A stretch of DNA of 64,000 nt, taken from NCBI RefSeq assembly GCF_002904335.1, contig NZ_PPHF01000095.1, forward strand, positions 1-64,000. The letters run 5' to 3'. Both the position numbers and the translations under genes were made by a program. Source of the DNA: Amycolatopsis sp. CA-126428 (GTDB taxonomy: Bacteria; Actinomycetota; Actinomycetes; Mycobacteriales; Pseudonocardiaceae). Below the pieces are notes generated by a model. It worked only from the letters and a program-made list of their open reading frames with translations. It was not told the origin of the DNA and searched no databases. Positions within the stretch are counted from its first letter, which is position 1. Every line of letters begins with the position of its first letter. This document shows, piece after piece, positions 33,704-42,381 of the stretch.

Positions 33704-35644
33704 GTGACGTTGCTGGGGATCTTGGAAGACGACGAGTACCTGCCGGAGTACGGGACGCTGGTGGTCCGCGACCGCTTCAGCGCGGACGGGTTGGCGCCAC
33801 TGGAAAACGAGCTGCTCGGCGAGCTGGCGACCGAGGCTCTGTCCGGCACGGTCGCGACGGCCGGGGACGGGTGGGTGCACGGCCACGCCGGCGACCCGTT
33901 CCAGTCGGTCCGGCTCGAGGCCCACGACACGCCGCCGGAGGTCGTGTTCGAAGACTGGGAGGACGTCGTCGAGTCGCCGTTCCACAGCCGCAGCGGGCGG
34001 GTTGCCCTCGGGCTGCTCACCGGCGGCGAGTACGACGGGACGCTGGAGCTCGGCCGGCGGGGGCTGTTCCAGGTACGAATCGCCCGCCGCGCGGCTGCGG
34101 AAGAGGAGGAGGGCGACGTCTGGCTGGTGCAGTTCTGGCCGTCCGCGGACCCCGGCTTGCCCCGCTGGGTGCGGCGGACGCGGCCGGCGCTCTTCGCACC
34201 CGATGCGGGATGGCAGCAGGTGCTCGGCTATCCCGTGATGTCGGCCGCGTGGACCGCCGCCGGGTTCGGCCCGCCCCGGCCGGACTCCTGGCTCGACGAG
34301 CCGCTGCCCGGCGATCCGCCGGACGCGGCGATCTGCGCGCAGCTCGGTGTCGAGCCGCCGGTGTCCCACCGGGACGCGGTCGCGCTCCTCGTCGCCGCCG
34401 GGGTGCTCGTCACCGACGGCGACGGGTACCGGCTCGCCGAACACCCGCCGCTCGCGGCCGACCGCGTCTTCCTGCCGGAACCCCTTGCGGTACAAGTGGA
34501 ACGGGCGGCCGCGAGTGCCCGGTACACCTGGGCCGCGGCGGATCTCACCAGCGTCGCCGCGTGGGGTGACCCGGCGCCGGCCGGCGACCTCGCCGAGCGG
34601 CTGCTCGTCGCGCCGGGCGAGGTTCCCGCCTTGCTCGCCTACGCCGTGTCGGACCACCTGGTGCAGCGGGTCGGCGAGGGCATCGCGGCGCTGCCGCGGC
34701 GGCGGCAGCCGCAGCCGGTGTCGGTGCCCGTGCCGGCGGTGGTGCCGTCGCGGTCGCAGCACCCGGCCACGATCCCGGGGGCGCCGCCGCGGGCCGGCGT
34801 CGTCGGGGGCAACGGCGAGGTCATCGTGTGGCGGGCGGGCGAACCGGTCGTGCTCGGCCGGGTCCCCGACCAGCACCGCTACCGCGCGCACGAGACGCCG
34901 GTGGGGATCGCGGTGGCCACGTCGAGTGGCCCGGGGATGCTGGTGCGGTGGGACGGCACCGCCGAGCGGCTGCCCGCCGACCTCGGCACCCACCCGGTCC
35001 GCAGTGCCGACGGACGGTTCCTCGCCGGGGTCGAACACCACGTCGGGCGCCGGTCGTGGGACCGGCCGCACCTGCTGGACGTCACCACCGGCGAGGTCGC
35101 GAGCCTGGCCCGGACCGACGAGCTGACGCGCCGCGCGCTGGCCGTCATCGACGGCGCCCTGTTCTACACCGACGGCTTCCACGTCGGCAGCCGGACGTTC
35201 CGCTGGCGCCCGGGTGCCGACCCGGAACCGCTCGCGCCCGGCCTCTGGCAGATCGACCCGCTTTCGGGCGCGGCGCTGGAACGCGGCCCCGACGGCGTCT
35301 TCCACCACCGCCCGGACGGCACCCGGACCCCGGTGCCGGCCGACCGGCAGTACGAGCTCGCCCCGGGCGGCGAACTGCTGTACGCGTTCCAGTACGCGCC
35401 GCCCTCGGTCTGGCTCCTCGACGACGGCGAACCGGAAGAACACCCGTTGCCGGAAGGCTGCAACCTCAGCACGGCGATCCCTTCGGCCCCGTTCTGGGAG
35501 ACGCCCACGACGCTGGTGTTCACCCACGAGCGCGGCGGCACGAGCCGGCTGGTGCGCTGGGACATCCGGTCCGGCCGGTTCGAGCACTTCGACCTGCCCG
35601 CCGTGGCCGGGTACCGGCCGTTCGCCGTCCAGCCCGTCTATTGA
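33704..35644 (+). CDS. Large hypothetical protein with C-terminal propeller-like repeats
   Basis: A 646-residue soluble acidic protein without signal peptide; I do not recognise the family. Residues 1-350 are mixed alpha/beta (LLGILEDDEYLPEYGTLVVR ... QFWPSADPGLPRWVRRTRP). From about residue 370 there are short beta-strand repeats of the propeller kind (GGNGEVIVWRAGEPVVLGRV, HLLDVTTGEVASLARTDE, SRLVRWDIRSGRFEHFDLP). A Pro/Arg linker (RRRQPQPVSVPVPAVVPSRS) separates the halves. GGAGG lies directly before GTG 33704, so the TTG at 33710 may be the true start. It is followed after about 110 bp by an amidase gene. No function is offered. Confidence 0.7.
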   Translation: MTLLGILEDDEYLPEYGTLVVRDRFSADGLAPLENELLGELATEALSGTVATAGDGWVHGHAGDPFQSVRLEAHDTPPEVVFEDWEDVVESPFHSRSGRVALGLLTGGEYDGTLELGRRGLFQVRIARRAAAEEEEGDVWLVQFWPSADPGLPRWVRRTRPALFAPDAGWQQVLGYPVMSAAWTAAGFGPPRPDSWLDEPLPGDPPDAAICAQLGVEPPVSHRDAVALLVAAGVLVTDGDGYRLAEHPPLAADRVFLPEPLAVQVERAAASARYTWAAADLTSVAAWGDPAPAGDLAERLLVAPGEVPALLAYAVSDHLVQRVGEGIAALPRRRQPQPVSVPVPAVVPSRSQHPATIPGAPPRAGVVGGNGEVIVWRAGEPVVLGRVPDQHRYRAHETPVGIAVATSSGPGMLVRWDGTAERLPADLGTHPVRSADGRFLAGVEHHVGRRSWDRPHLLDVTTGEVASLARTDELTRRALAVIDGALFYTDGFHVGSRTFRWRPGADPEPLAPGLWQIDPLSGAALERGPDGVFHHRPDGTRTPVPADRQYELAPGGELLYAFQYAPPSVWLLDDGEPEEHPLPEGCNLSTAIPSAPFWETPTTLVFTHERGGTSRLVRWDIRSGRFEHFDLPAVAGYRPFAVQPVY

Positions 35645-35753
35645 GACATGCGTCCCGTTGCACGATGCGGCGTTTCATGGCCTGCGCACGCGATTTTTTG
35701 TTGCACCAACTCGAATTTCGTGCCCACCAGGACATGCCGCTAGCTTCGGATTC

Positions 35754-37226
35754 ATGGAATGGAGCTTCAAGACAGCCGAAGAACTCATTGCCGCGTTGCG
35801 GTCCGGTGCCGTGTCGTCCGTGGAACTGACCGATGAGGCGATCGCCCGGATCGAGCGCGACGACGACGTGACCAACGCGGTCTGCGTACCCGACTTCGAC
35901 CGGGCGCGGGCCGCCGCTCTACGGGCCGATCAAGCACGAGCACGTGGTGAAGAGCGGGCGCTGCTCGGTGTTCCGGTGACGGTCAAAGAGTGCTACGACG
36001 TCGCCGGGCTGCCCACGACCTGGGGCATGCCGCCGCATCGGGACTTCCTGCCCGCCGAGGACGCCGTTCAGGTGTCACGGCTCAAAGAAGCCGGTGCCGT
36101 CGTGCTCGGCAAGACCAATGTTCCCTTGGGGCTGCAGGACATCCAGAGCTTCAACGAGATCTACGGCACCACCACCAACCCGTGGGACCCCGCCCGCACG
36201 TCGGGCGGCTCCTCCGGCGGGTCGGCGGCGGCGCTGGCGTCCGGGTTCGGCGCGCTGTCCATCGGCTCCGACATCGCCGGCTCGCTGCGCACCCCCGCGC
36301 ACTTCTGCGGCGTCTACGCGCACAAGCCGACACTGGGGCTGGTCGCCAGCCGCGGCATGGTCGCGCCGTCCGAGCCGGCCTTGCCGGTCGGCCTCGACCT
36401 CGCCGTCGTCGGGCCGATGGCGCGCAGCGCCCGGGACCTCACGCTCCTGCTCGACGTCATGGCCGGGCCGGACCCGCTGACGCACGGCGTGGCGCACCGG
36501 CTGGCCCTCCCGCCCGCTCGCCACGAGCGGCTGAGCGACTTCCGGGTCCTGGTCCTCGACGAGCACCCGCTCATCGCGACCGGCTCCGCCGTGCGGGCGG
36601 GCGTGCACCGGGTCGCCGACGCGCTCGCCGACGGCGGCGCCCGCGTCGCCCGGCACAGTCCGCTGCTGCCCGACCTGACCGAAGCCGCGACGCTCTACAT
36701 GCAGTTGCTGATTTCCGGGTCCGTGGCGCGGTTTCCCCTCGAATCGGACGAGCAGCTGCGGACCCGCGTCGCCGGGCTGAGCCCGGACGACGAGAGTCTC
36801 GAGGCCGTGCGGCTGCGTGCCCTGCTGTTCAGCCACCGAGACTGGCTCCAGGCGAACCACCGCCGCGAGATCCACCGCCACGGCTGGCGGCAGCTGTTCG
36901 CCGAGTTCGACGCCGTGGTGTGCCCGATCACGCCGACGCCCGCGTTCCCGCACGACCACACCGCCACTCCGCTGGACCGGCGCATCGACATCGACGGCGT
37001 CGAGTACCCGTACTTCGACCAGCTCGTCTGGGCCGGCCTGGCCACCATGCCCGGCCTGCCCGCCACCGCCGTCCCCGCGGGCCGGTCCGCCGAGGGCCTG
37101 CCGGTCGGGGTCCAGCTCATCGGCCCGATGTCCGAGGACCGCACCCCGCTGCGGCTGGCCGAACTGCTCGAGCCCCGGACCGGCGGCTTCCGGCGGCCGG
37201 TCTCCGCCGGTAGGGACCGGTCGTAG
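35754..37226 (+). CDS. Amidase-signature family amidase
   Basis: A 490-residue amidohydrolase. The catalytic Lys is in PVTVKECYDVAGLPT. The Ser-cisSer pair is in TSGGSSGGSAAALASG followed by GSDIAGSLRTPAHFCGVYAH, where the second Ser is the nucleophile. The C-terminus (MPGLPATAVPAGRSAEGLPV, GVQLIGP) is typical. Such enzymes hydrolyse aliphatic or aryl amides; the substrate cannot be read from sequence. The stretch just upstream is unusually AT-rich for this window (TTTTTTGTTGCACC). The 3' end runs into a tRNA-like sequence. Confidence 0.92.
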   Translation: MEWSFKTAEELIAALRSGAVSSVELTDEAIARIERDDDVTNAVCVPDFDRARAAALRADQARARGEERALLGVPVTVKECYDVAGLPTTWGMPPHRDFLPAEDAVQVSRLKEAGAVVLGKTNVPLGLQDIQSFNEIYGTTTNPWDPARTSGGSSGGSAAALASGFGALSIGSDIAGSLRTPAHFCGVYAHKPTLGLVASRGMVAPSEPALPVGLDLAVVGPMARSARDLTLLLDVMAGPDPLTHGVAHRLALPPARHERLSDFRVLVLDEHPLIATGSAVRAGVHRVADALADGGARVARHSPLLPDLTEAATLYMQLLISGSVARFPLESDEQLRTRVAGLSPDDESLEAVRLRALLFSHRDWLQANHRREIHRHGWRQLFAEFDAVVCPITPTPAFPHDHTATPLDRRIDIDGVEYPYFDQLVWAGLATMPGLPATAVPAGRSAEGLPVGVQLIGPMSEDRTPLRLAELLEPRTGGFRRPVSAGRDRS

Positions 37227-37288
37227 CGCAGGGCAGCCGCGTCTCCTCGACAAGGGGGACACGCTGGTTCGAATCCGGCCGCCCGTCA
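37224..37288 (+). other. tRNA-like sequence (T-arm and anticodon-arm-like hairpins), possible tRNA relic
   Basis: GCTGG-TTCGAAT-CCGGC at 37263-37279 is a proper T-arm. TCTCC-TCGACAA-GGGGG at 37242-37258 resembles an anticodon arm with GAC, but position 33 would be C instead of the invariant U. The 5' acceptor pairs only 5 of 7, and the D-arm is poor. It overlaps the amidase stop. It is either a degenerate tRNA or chance. Confidence 0.25.
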
Positions 37289-37448
37289 CTCCCGGGTCGC
37301 CGCGCCGCTGGTGGTCACCAGCTCGGGCACCCCGGCTTGCCGATCCGGAGGTGCCGACGCACCCGGGACGCGTGCCCGGGCTCGATCACCGAGGACCCGG
37401 GCGGGGACTCCGGCCTGGCCGGTCACCGGCGGCTGGCACACTCAGGCC

Positions 37449-38294
37449 GTGCTCCTCGGATACGTCCTCGCGGTGCTGGCCGCCGTCGCCTCGGGTAGTG
37501 GCTCCATCCTGGAGTCGGCCGGGGTGCGGCGGGCCGGTGCCTTCGGTGGCTCGCCTCAGGACCTCGTCGCGCTGCGCCGGCAGCCGCTCTACTTCCTCGG
37601 GGTGGGGGTGGACCTGCTCGGGTTCGTCTTCGCCGCCGCCGCGCTGCACCGGCTGCCGCTGTTCCTGGTCCAGTCGGTGCTCGCGTTCAGCGTCGGCGTG
37701 ACCGCGACGATCTCCGCGATCCTCGGCGTCCGGCTGGCCGGCGCCGGGTGGGCCGCGCTGGGGGTCGGCGCGACCGGCCTGGTCCTGCTCGGCCTGTCCG
37801 CGGACCCGGGCCCCGCGCGGGCGCTGCCGGCCGGCTGGAAGCTGCTGCTGGTGGGCGTGGCGGTGGTGATCGCGGCGATCGCGTTCACCGTCCAGCGCCG
37901 GGACGGCCGCTGGTCGCCGATCGTGCTCGGGTTCTGCGGCGGGCTGGGCTTCAGCGTCGTCGGGATCTCGGCGCGGACGCTCGACACGTCCGGGCCGGTC
38001 TGGCACCTCGCCGTCGAGCCGGCGCTGTGGGCGATGATCGCCAACGGGCTCGTCGCGGCGGTGGCGTTCGCGATGGCCCTGCAACGCGGCCGGGCGACCG
38101 CCGTCACCGCCATCATGTTCACCACCAACACGGCGGTCTCCTCGCTCATCGGCGTGGTGGTGCTGGACGACCGCGTCCGCGACGGCTTCACCGCCGCGGC
38201 CGCGGTGGGCTTCGTCCTGGCCGTCGCCGGAGCCATCGGTACCGCGCACTACGTGGCCGCCCACCGGGTCGAGCCCAGCGCCTCCGCCGCTTGA
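37449..38294 (+). CDS. DMT-superfamily (EamA-like) membrane protein
   Basis: A 281-residue integral membrane protein with about nine or ten hydrophobic helices (YVLAVLAAVASGSGSILESA, FVFAAAALHRLPLFLVQSVL, GWKLLLVGVAVVIAAIAFTV). The two-halved layout and glutamate in the first helix resemble NIPA/EamA-type drug/metabolite or magnesium transporters. It probably moves a small solute across the plasma membrane. The GTG start at 37449 lacks a strong ribosome site. It converges on the alcohol dehydrogenase gene with only 1 bp between stops. Confidence 0.82.
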   Translation: MLLGYVLAVLAAVASGSGSILESAGVRRAGAFGGSPQDLVALRRQPLYFLGVGVDLLGFVFAAAALHRLPLFLVQSVLAFSVGVTATISAILGVRLAGAGWAALGVGATGLVLLGLSADPGPARALPAGWKLLLVGVAVVIAAIAFTVQRRDGRWSPIVLGFCGGLGFSVVGISARTLDTSGPVWHLAVEPALWAMIANGLVAAVAFAMALQRGRATAVTAIMFTTNTAVSSLIGVVVLDDRVRDGFTAAAAVGFVLAVAGAIGTAHYVAAHRVEPSASAA

Positions 38295-38295
38295 G

Positions 38296-39381
38296 TCAGG
38301 CCCCCGGGGTGAGGACCGTGCGGTCGAAGGGCCCGCCGTGGGCGGCCGCGTGGGCCACCGCGTCGCCGGCCCGGTCGAGGCCGAACCGGGTGACGCGTTC
38401 GGGAGCGAGGTCCAGTGCGCCCGTCGCGACGAGCCGGATCATCCCGGCGTTCGCCGTGCGGGGGTACATCCACTGGCCGCGCACGGTCACCGAGTTGCGC
38501 ATGAGCCAGGGGTAGGGCAGGGCGAGGTCCGCGCCGCCGAGCATGCCGACGCCACCCATCAGCACGACCCGCCCGTACTCGCGCACGGTCATGGCGGCGG
38601 CACGCGTCACCGAGCTGGGTGCCTGCGGCGGGAGGAGGTCGAGCACGAGGTCGATCGGGCCGCCGGCGGCCGCGGCCGTGGCCGCGCGGTCTGCGTCCTC
38701 GTCCCCGCTGAGCCCGACCGGGCTCAGCCGCGGGCCGAACCGGCCGGCGAGCAGGTCGAGGGCGGCCCGGTTGCGGCCGGGCGCCACCACGTGCCCGGCG
38801 CCCATGGCGAGCGCGACGGCGACCGCACTGCTGCCGAGGTTGCCGGTCGCCCCGCTGATCAGCACCGTCTCCCCGGCCGCGAGCCGGCCGGCCAGCAGCC
38901 CGCCGTAGGGAATGGTGTGCACCCCCAGCGCGGACCAGCGGGCGGGATCCGCCGCCGCGCCGGCGGGCAGGGGGTACACGTTCTCGGTGGGGACCCGCAT
39001 CAGTTCGGCGAACGACCCGTCGTGCAGGTACCGGGCCAGCCGGGCGCCGCCTTCACCGCGGGAACTCCAGCCCTGCAGCGTGATGTCCGGGGTCAGGGCG
39101 TCGTCGCGGGCGCGCACCGTCGAATCGCACCACACCAGGTCGCCCACCTCGAGCTTGGTCGCGTCCGGGCCCACGCGCACCAGCCGGCCGATCCCGCCGA
39201 CCCCCGGCACGACCGGGGGTTCCAGCGGATAGCGCCGTTCCCCGCTGAACACTTCGGCCGCGTACGGGGGCACGCAGGTGGCCAGCACCTCGACCAGCAC
39301 CTCCCCGGTGCCGGCTTCCGGGTCGGGTACGTCGCCCACCTCGAGCGGGGCGCCGAACGCGGTCAATGTCGCTGCACGCAT
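38296..39381 (-). CDS. MDR-family alcohol dehydrogenase/quinone oxidoreductase-like enzyme
   Basis: A 361-residue medium-chain dehydrogenase. The GroES-like N-terminus includes GTGEVLVEVLATCVPPYAAE and PVVPGVGGIGRLVRVGPDA. The Rossmann fold has GATGNLGSSAVAVALAMGA. The structural-zinc cysteine cluster of classical alcohol dehydrogenases is absent, so it may be zinc-free and NADPH-dependent. AGAAGGG precedes ATG 39381. The gene is divergent from a LysR regulator over a 91-bp gap that holds a symmetric site, which suggests LysR control. Confidence 0.88.
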   Translation of the reverse strand: MRAATLTAFGAPLEVGDVPDPEAGTGEVLVEVLATCVPPYAAEVFSGERRYPLEPPVVPGVGGIGRLVRVGPDATKLEVGDLVWCDSTVRARDDALTPDITLQGWSSRGEGGARLARYLHDGSFAELMRVPTENVYPLPAGAAADPARWSALGVHTIPYGGLLAGRLAAGETVLISGATGNLGSSAVAVALAMGAGHVVAPGRNRAALDLLAGRFGPRLSPVGLSGDEDADRAATAAAAGGPIDLVLDLLPPQAPSSVTRAAAMTVREYGRVVLMGGVGMLGGADLALPYPWLMRNSVTVRGQWMYPRTANAGMIRLVATGALDLAPERVTRFGLDRAGDAVAHAAAHGGPFDRTVLTPGA

Positions 39382-39446
39382 GGAAAAACCCTTCTGTCGT
39401 CGTCCGCCAAGCTAGGACGGCCCGGGGCATGCGGGAAGCGCCGATC

Positions 39447-39465
39447 ACGCATCTCTGCTATGCGT
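39447..39465. promoter_or_regulatory. LysR-type binding-site candidate (ACGCAT-N7-ATGCGT)
   Basis: A perfect inverted repeat with 6-bp arms lies 8 bp upstream of the LysR start and about 65 bp upstream of the divergent dehydrogenase. Its position suits autorepression. Confidence 0.5.
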
Positions 39466-39472
39466 AGTAGGC

Positions 39473-40372
39473 ATGGACGTGTCGAGCACGAGCCTCCGGG
39501 TGCTTTGCCGGATCGCCGAGTCGGGCAGCTTCACCGCGGCCGCCGCGGCATTGGGCTACACGCAGTCCGCGGTCTCCCGCCAGGCGGCCGCCCTGGAACG
39601 CGGCGCCGGGGTCACCCTGTTCGAGCGGCGGCCCGACGGGGTCCGGCTCACCCGGCCCGGACTCACCCTGCTGCGCCACGCGCGAGCGATCCTGGAGTCG
39701 GTCGACGCGGCCGAACGCGAGCTGATCGGGGCGGCTCCCCGCACGGAAGTCGTGCGGCTCGGGCTCGTCCCGAGCGCCGGGCCGGTGCTCCTGCCCGCCG
39801 CGCTCGCCCGGCTCGCCGGGACCGCGCCCGGAATCCGGGTCACCACCCGCGAAGGCACCACGCCCGGCTTGGCCCGGGCGTTGCGCACCGGTTCGCTCGA
39901 CCTCGCCGTGCTCACCTCCCGGCCACCGCACCGGCCGCCGGACGGCGAGGCACCCCGCCTGCACGTCACGACCGTCCGGGACTCCGAACTCCTGGTGGCG
40001 GCGCCGGCCACCGGCGCGTTCGCGGGCCGCGCGGCCGTGCACGTCGACGAACTGGTCGACGCACCCTGGATCGCCACCCCGTCGTCGAGCGCGGAGCCCC
40101 TGCTCGGCGTCTGGCCGGGCCTGCCCGGGCGAGCGCGCGTCGTCCACAGCGCCCGCGGCTGGCTGACCAAACTGCACTTGGTCGCCGGAGGTTTCGGGGT
40201 CACCACGATCCCGGACGGCCTGGCGCCGGTCATCCCGCCCGGCGTGATCTCCCTGCGGGTGGAAGGCGCACCACCGGAGGTCCGCCGGGTGCTCGTGGCC
40301 CGGCTCCCGGGTGCCGCCACGCCGGCGGTCACCGCCGTCACCGCGGCGATCACCGCGGCCGTCCGGCCGTGA
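39473..40372 (+). CDS. LysR-family transcriptional regulator
   Basis: A 299-residue regulator. Residues 1-60 are the winged helix-turn-helix (LRVLCRIAESGSFTAAAAAL, GYTQSAVSRQAAALERGAGV). The remainder is the LysR effector domain, with strands VVRLGLVPSAGPVLLPAALA and LDLAVLTS. It is divergent from the dehydrogenase and is probably its activator or repressor. The C-terminal Thr/Ala-rich tail (AVTAVTAAITAAVRP) is unremarkable. Confidence 0.92.
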   Translation: MDVSSTSLRVLCRIAESGSFTAAAAALGYTQSAVSRQAAALERGAGVTLFERRPDGVRLTRPGLTLLRHARAILESVDAAERELIGAAPRTEVVRLGLVPSAGPVLLPAALARLAGTAPGIRVTTREGTTPGLARALRTGSLDLAVLTSRPPHRPPDGEAPRLHVTTVRDSELLVAAPATGAFAGRAAVHVDELVDAPWIATPSSSAEPLLGVWPGLPGRARVVHSARGWLTKLHLVAGGFGVTTIPDGLAPVIPPGVISLRVEGAPPEVRRVLVARLPGAATPAVTAVTAAITAAVRP

Positions 40373-40497
40373 CGGCGAGGCCGCGCGTACGGCCATTCGG
40401 TTAACGCTAACAGCAGGCGAGCGACGACTCGGACCGAAAGACGCGCGGCCTCCGGTCGGGCGTCACGAAGCGCCCGGCACGCCGCGGGAGCCGCGTC

Positions 40498-40671
40498 ATG
40501 AGGCAGCGAACTCGGCCCGCGTGGCGTCGCCGCTTCACCAGGTGGACGGCGACGGCCACCGCGGCGCTCGCCGTGGCGGACACGAACTACCGCATCGTCA
40601 ACCGCAACAGCGGCAACCCGCTCACGGCCGGCACCGGCGCCAACCAACAGTGGCAGCTCGTCCCGGCGTGA
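40498..40671 (+). pseudogene. Minimal remnant of a secreted ricin-type (beta-trefoil) lectin protein
   Basis: A 57-residue frame. The first 27 residues look like a signal peptide (MRQRTRPAWRRRFTRWTATA, then TAALAVA). The rest is TNYRIVNRNSGNPLTAGTGA, NQQWQLVPA, which begins like a ricin-B lectin repeat and ends with its QQWQLVP terminus. The enzyme domain and most of the lectin are missing. An internal in-frame deletion of a larger secreted glycoside hydrolase or lectin gene explains it best. No good ribosome site precedes the ATG. Confidence 0.5.
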
Positions 40672-40815
40672 TCAAGCTCCCGGCCTGGCGTGCGTACCCC
40701 ACCGCGCCGGGCCGGTGACCATTCCGGCTGTCCCTGCCGCGATTTCGGCCTGGCATGAGCGGCCGCGGGCGCCAGTAGGATTGCCCGCGGGCGACACCGC
40801 TGGGAGGGTGCCTGG

Positions 40816-41910
40816 ATGGCTTGGCTGAACCGGGACAAGACTCCCGCGCTGTTCGCGGTGACCACTTCCGTCGTGAGCGGCGGCATTGTGGCCGTTCTGG
40901 CGAAAGTCCTGCAAGGGGGTATTTCCGCGGGAGTCACGATCTTGTGGTCCGCGCTGGTTTCCGCCGTCGTCGCGATCGTTTTCTGGGCCGTGTTCGCGAT
41001 GAGGCCGGGGAAAAGGCCCGGCACGGCTTTTCTGCTGACGTCGGCGTTCGAGCAGAAGTACTACGTGGCGGCACTGGTGCAGCAGGTGCACAGCGCCCTC
41101 GACCGGGACGACATCGACCTCGTGCTCAAGGTACCGGACCGGGACTACGACGCGGGCGCGCAAGCTCATCACCTGCGCCGCATCCTGAACCGGAAGCACG
41201 CCTACGTCGGGGGCATCGTGGTCGCCGGAGAGGTGTCGAGGCTGCGCGAGGACCTCGTGACGTTCTGCCGGGAGTCGCGGCTGCCGGTCGTGTTTTCCGA
41301 CCTCGAGCCGTTCCCGACCGAGTCGGAGTACCCCGACAACACCGCGTTCATCGGCTACGACACGGGCGAACTCGGCGAACTGGCCGGCGATTGGCTGGTC
41401 AAGCAGCTGCGCGGACGAACCGGGCCGCGGGTGCTCATCATCGCCAGTCTCGAACACGACAGCCGGCAGCAACGCTGCGAAAAGGCGTTGCGCTCCGGCC
41501 TGCCCGACGTCGAAATCATCACCGACGATCGATGCGGGTTCGTGCGCTCACGGGCGCACAACGCGGTCCGGACCCACGTCCGGAACCTGGCACCCGGGCA
41601 GCGCCTCGACGCGATCTTCTGCACCAACGACGAGATGGCCCTGGGCGCGGTCGACGCCATCGCGGCAACCGCGTCCGCGGCGACCCAGGCCACGGTCGTG
41701 ATCGGCGTCGACGGCGTGCTGGAAGCCAGAACGCTGATCGACACCGCGGACTGCCCGTTCCGGGCGACCGTCGTTCAGGACACCCACCGCCTGGCGGTGG
41801 GTGTCGTCGACTTCCTCGTCAAGATGCACCGTGGTTACGCCGTACCCCGGCGCACGATCCTGAAAGCGGAGATCTACGAGGGCGACAACCGGGGAACAAG
41901 GTCCAGCTGA
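40816..41910 (+). CDS. Membrane-anchored periplasmic-binding-protein-like (LacI/RbsB-fold) sugar-binding protein
   Basis: A 364-residue protein. Two hydrophobic helices at residues 12-65 (LFAVTTSVVSGGIVAVLAKV, VSAVVAIVFWAVFAM) anchor it in the membrane. From about residue 75 it is a type I periplasmic-binding fold (TAFLLTSAFEQKYYVAALVQ, GGIVVAGEVSRL, AIFCTNDEMALGAVDAI, VVIGVDGVLEARTLID). No helix-turn-helix is present, so it is not a LacI repressor. No ABC permease or ATPase adjoins it. A sensory or scavenging role is possible. GGGAGGG precedes ATG 40816. Confidence 0.82.
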   Translation: MAWLNRDKTPALFAVTTSVVSGGIVAVLAKVLQGGISAGVTILWSALVSAVVAIVFWAVFAMRPGKRPGTAFLLTSAFEQKYYVAALVQQVHSALDRDDIDLVLKVPDRDYDAGAQAHHLRRILNRKHAYVGGIVVAGEVSRLREDLVTFCRESRLPVVFSDLEPFPTESEYPDNTAFIGYDTGELGELAGDWLVKQLRGRTGPRVLIIASLEHDSRQQRCEKALRSGLPDVEIITDDRCGFVRSRAHNAVRTHVRNLAPGQRLDAIFCTNDEMALGAVDAIAATASAATQATVVIGVDGVLEARTLIDTADCPFRATVVQDTHRLAVGVVDFLVKMHRGYAVPRRTILKAEIYEGDNRGTRSS

Positions 41911-41925
41911 ACCGTTTACCCAGGC

Positions 41926-42249
41926 TCAGCGGCGGTTGACCTTCACGTCGTCCATGCAGGTCGAGCTGACCGTCAGATCCCGGTACGGGTAGTTCTCGCC
42001 CTCGAGCAGCTCCATCGCCATCAGCTCGGCCTGGTCGTGGGCTCGCTGCGTGGCGTCCTCGCCGGCCGCGACTTCCAGCGCCACGCGGTAGCTGAAGCCG
42101 CCCAGGTGCCGGCTGTAGGCGAGCGTTCCCGTTTCGCTGAACACCAGGTCCGCCAAGTCCGCCGTGCCGGCGTTGGCCAGGAGTGTCGCGCGGACGGCTT
42201 CCGTGGGCCGGTCGAACTTGCCACGGACCAGGACGCGGTAGGTCGGCAT
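41926..42249 (-). CDS. Small hypothetical protein, DUF6204-like
   Basis: A 107-residue soluble protein (YRVLVRGKFDRPTEAVRATL, AGEDATQRAHDQAELMAMEL, YRDLTVSSTCMDDVKVNRR). I recall similar actinomycete proteins grouped as DUF6204, function unknown, but am not sure. The conserved RGxFD start and the C-terminal TCMDDV are the main marks. ATG 42249 is the clear start. It converges on the sugar-binding protein gene with 15 bp between. Confidence 0.65.
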   Translation of the reverse strand: MPTYRVLVRGKFDRPTEAVRATLLANAGTADLADLVFSETGTLAYSRHLGGFSYRVALEVAAGEDATQRAHDQAELMAMELLEGENYPYRDLTVSSTCMDDVKVNRR

Positions 42250-42381
42250 GCCGTCAGGTTAGCGAGGCACGTCGTGGCCGGGGAACCGGTTTTCGGCTGA
42301 CGCTGCGGCCGGCCCGCCGGTGACTACGCTGAACCAGGTCTGACCGGGCAACGGAGCTCGCCTCGCGAAAGGGTCCCCGCC

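Noticed and set aside
41926..42381. CebR-type operator upstream of the GH3 beta-glucosidase
   Set aside because: The CebR palindrome TGGGAGCGCTCCCA is absent; only a weak GAACCGGTTTTC symmetry is seen.
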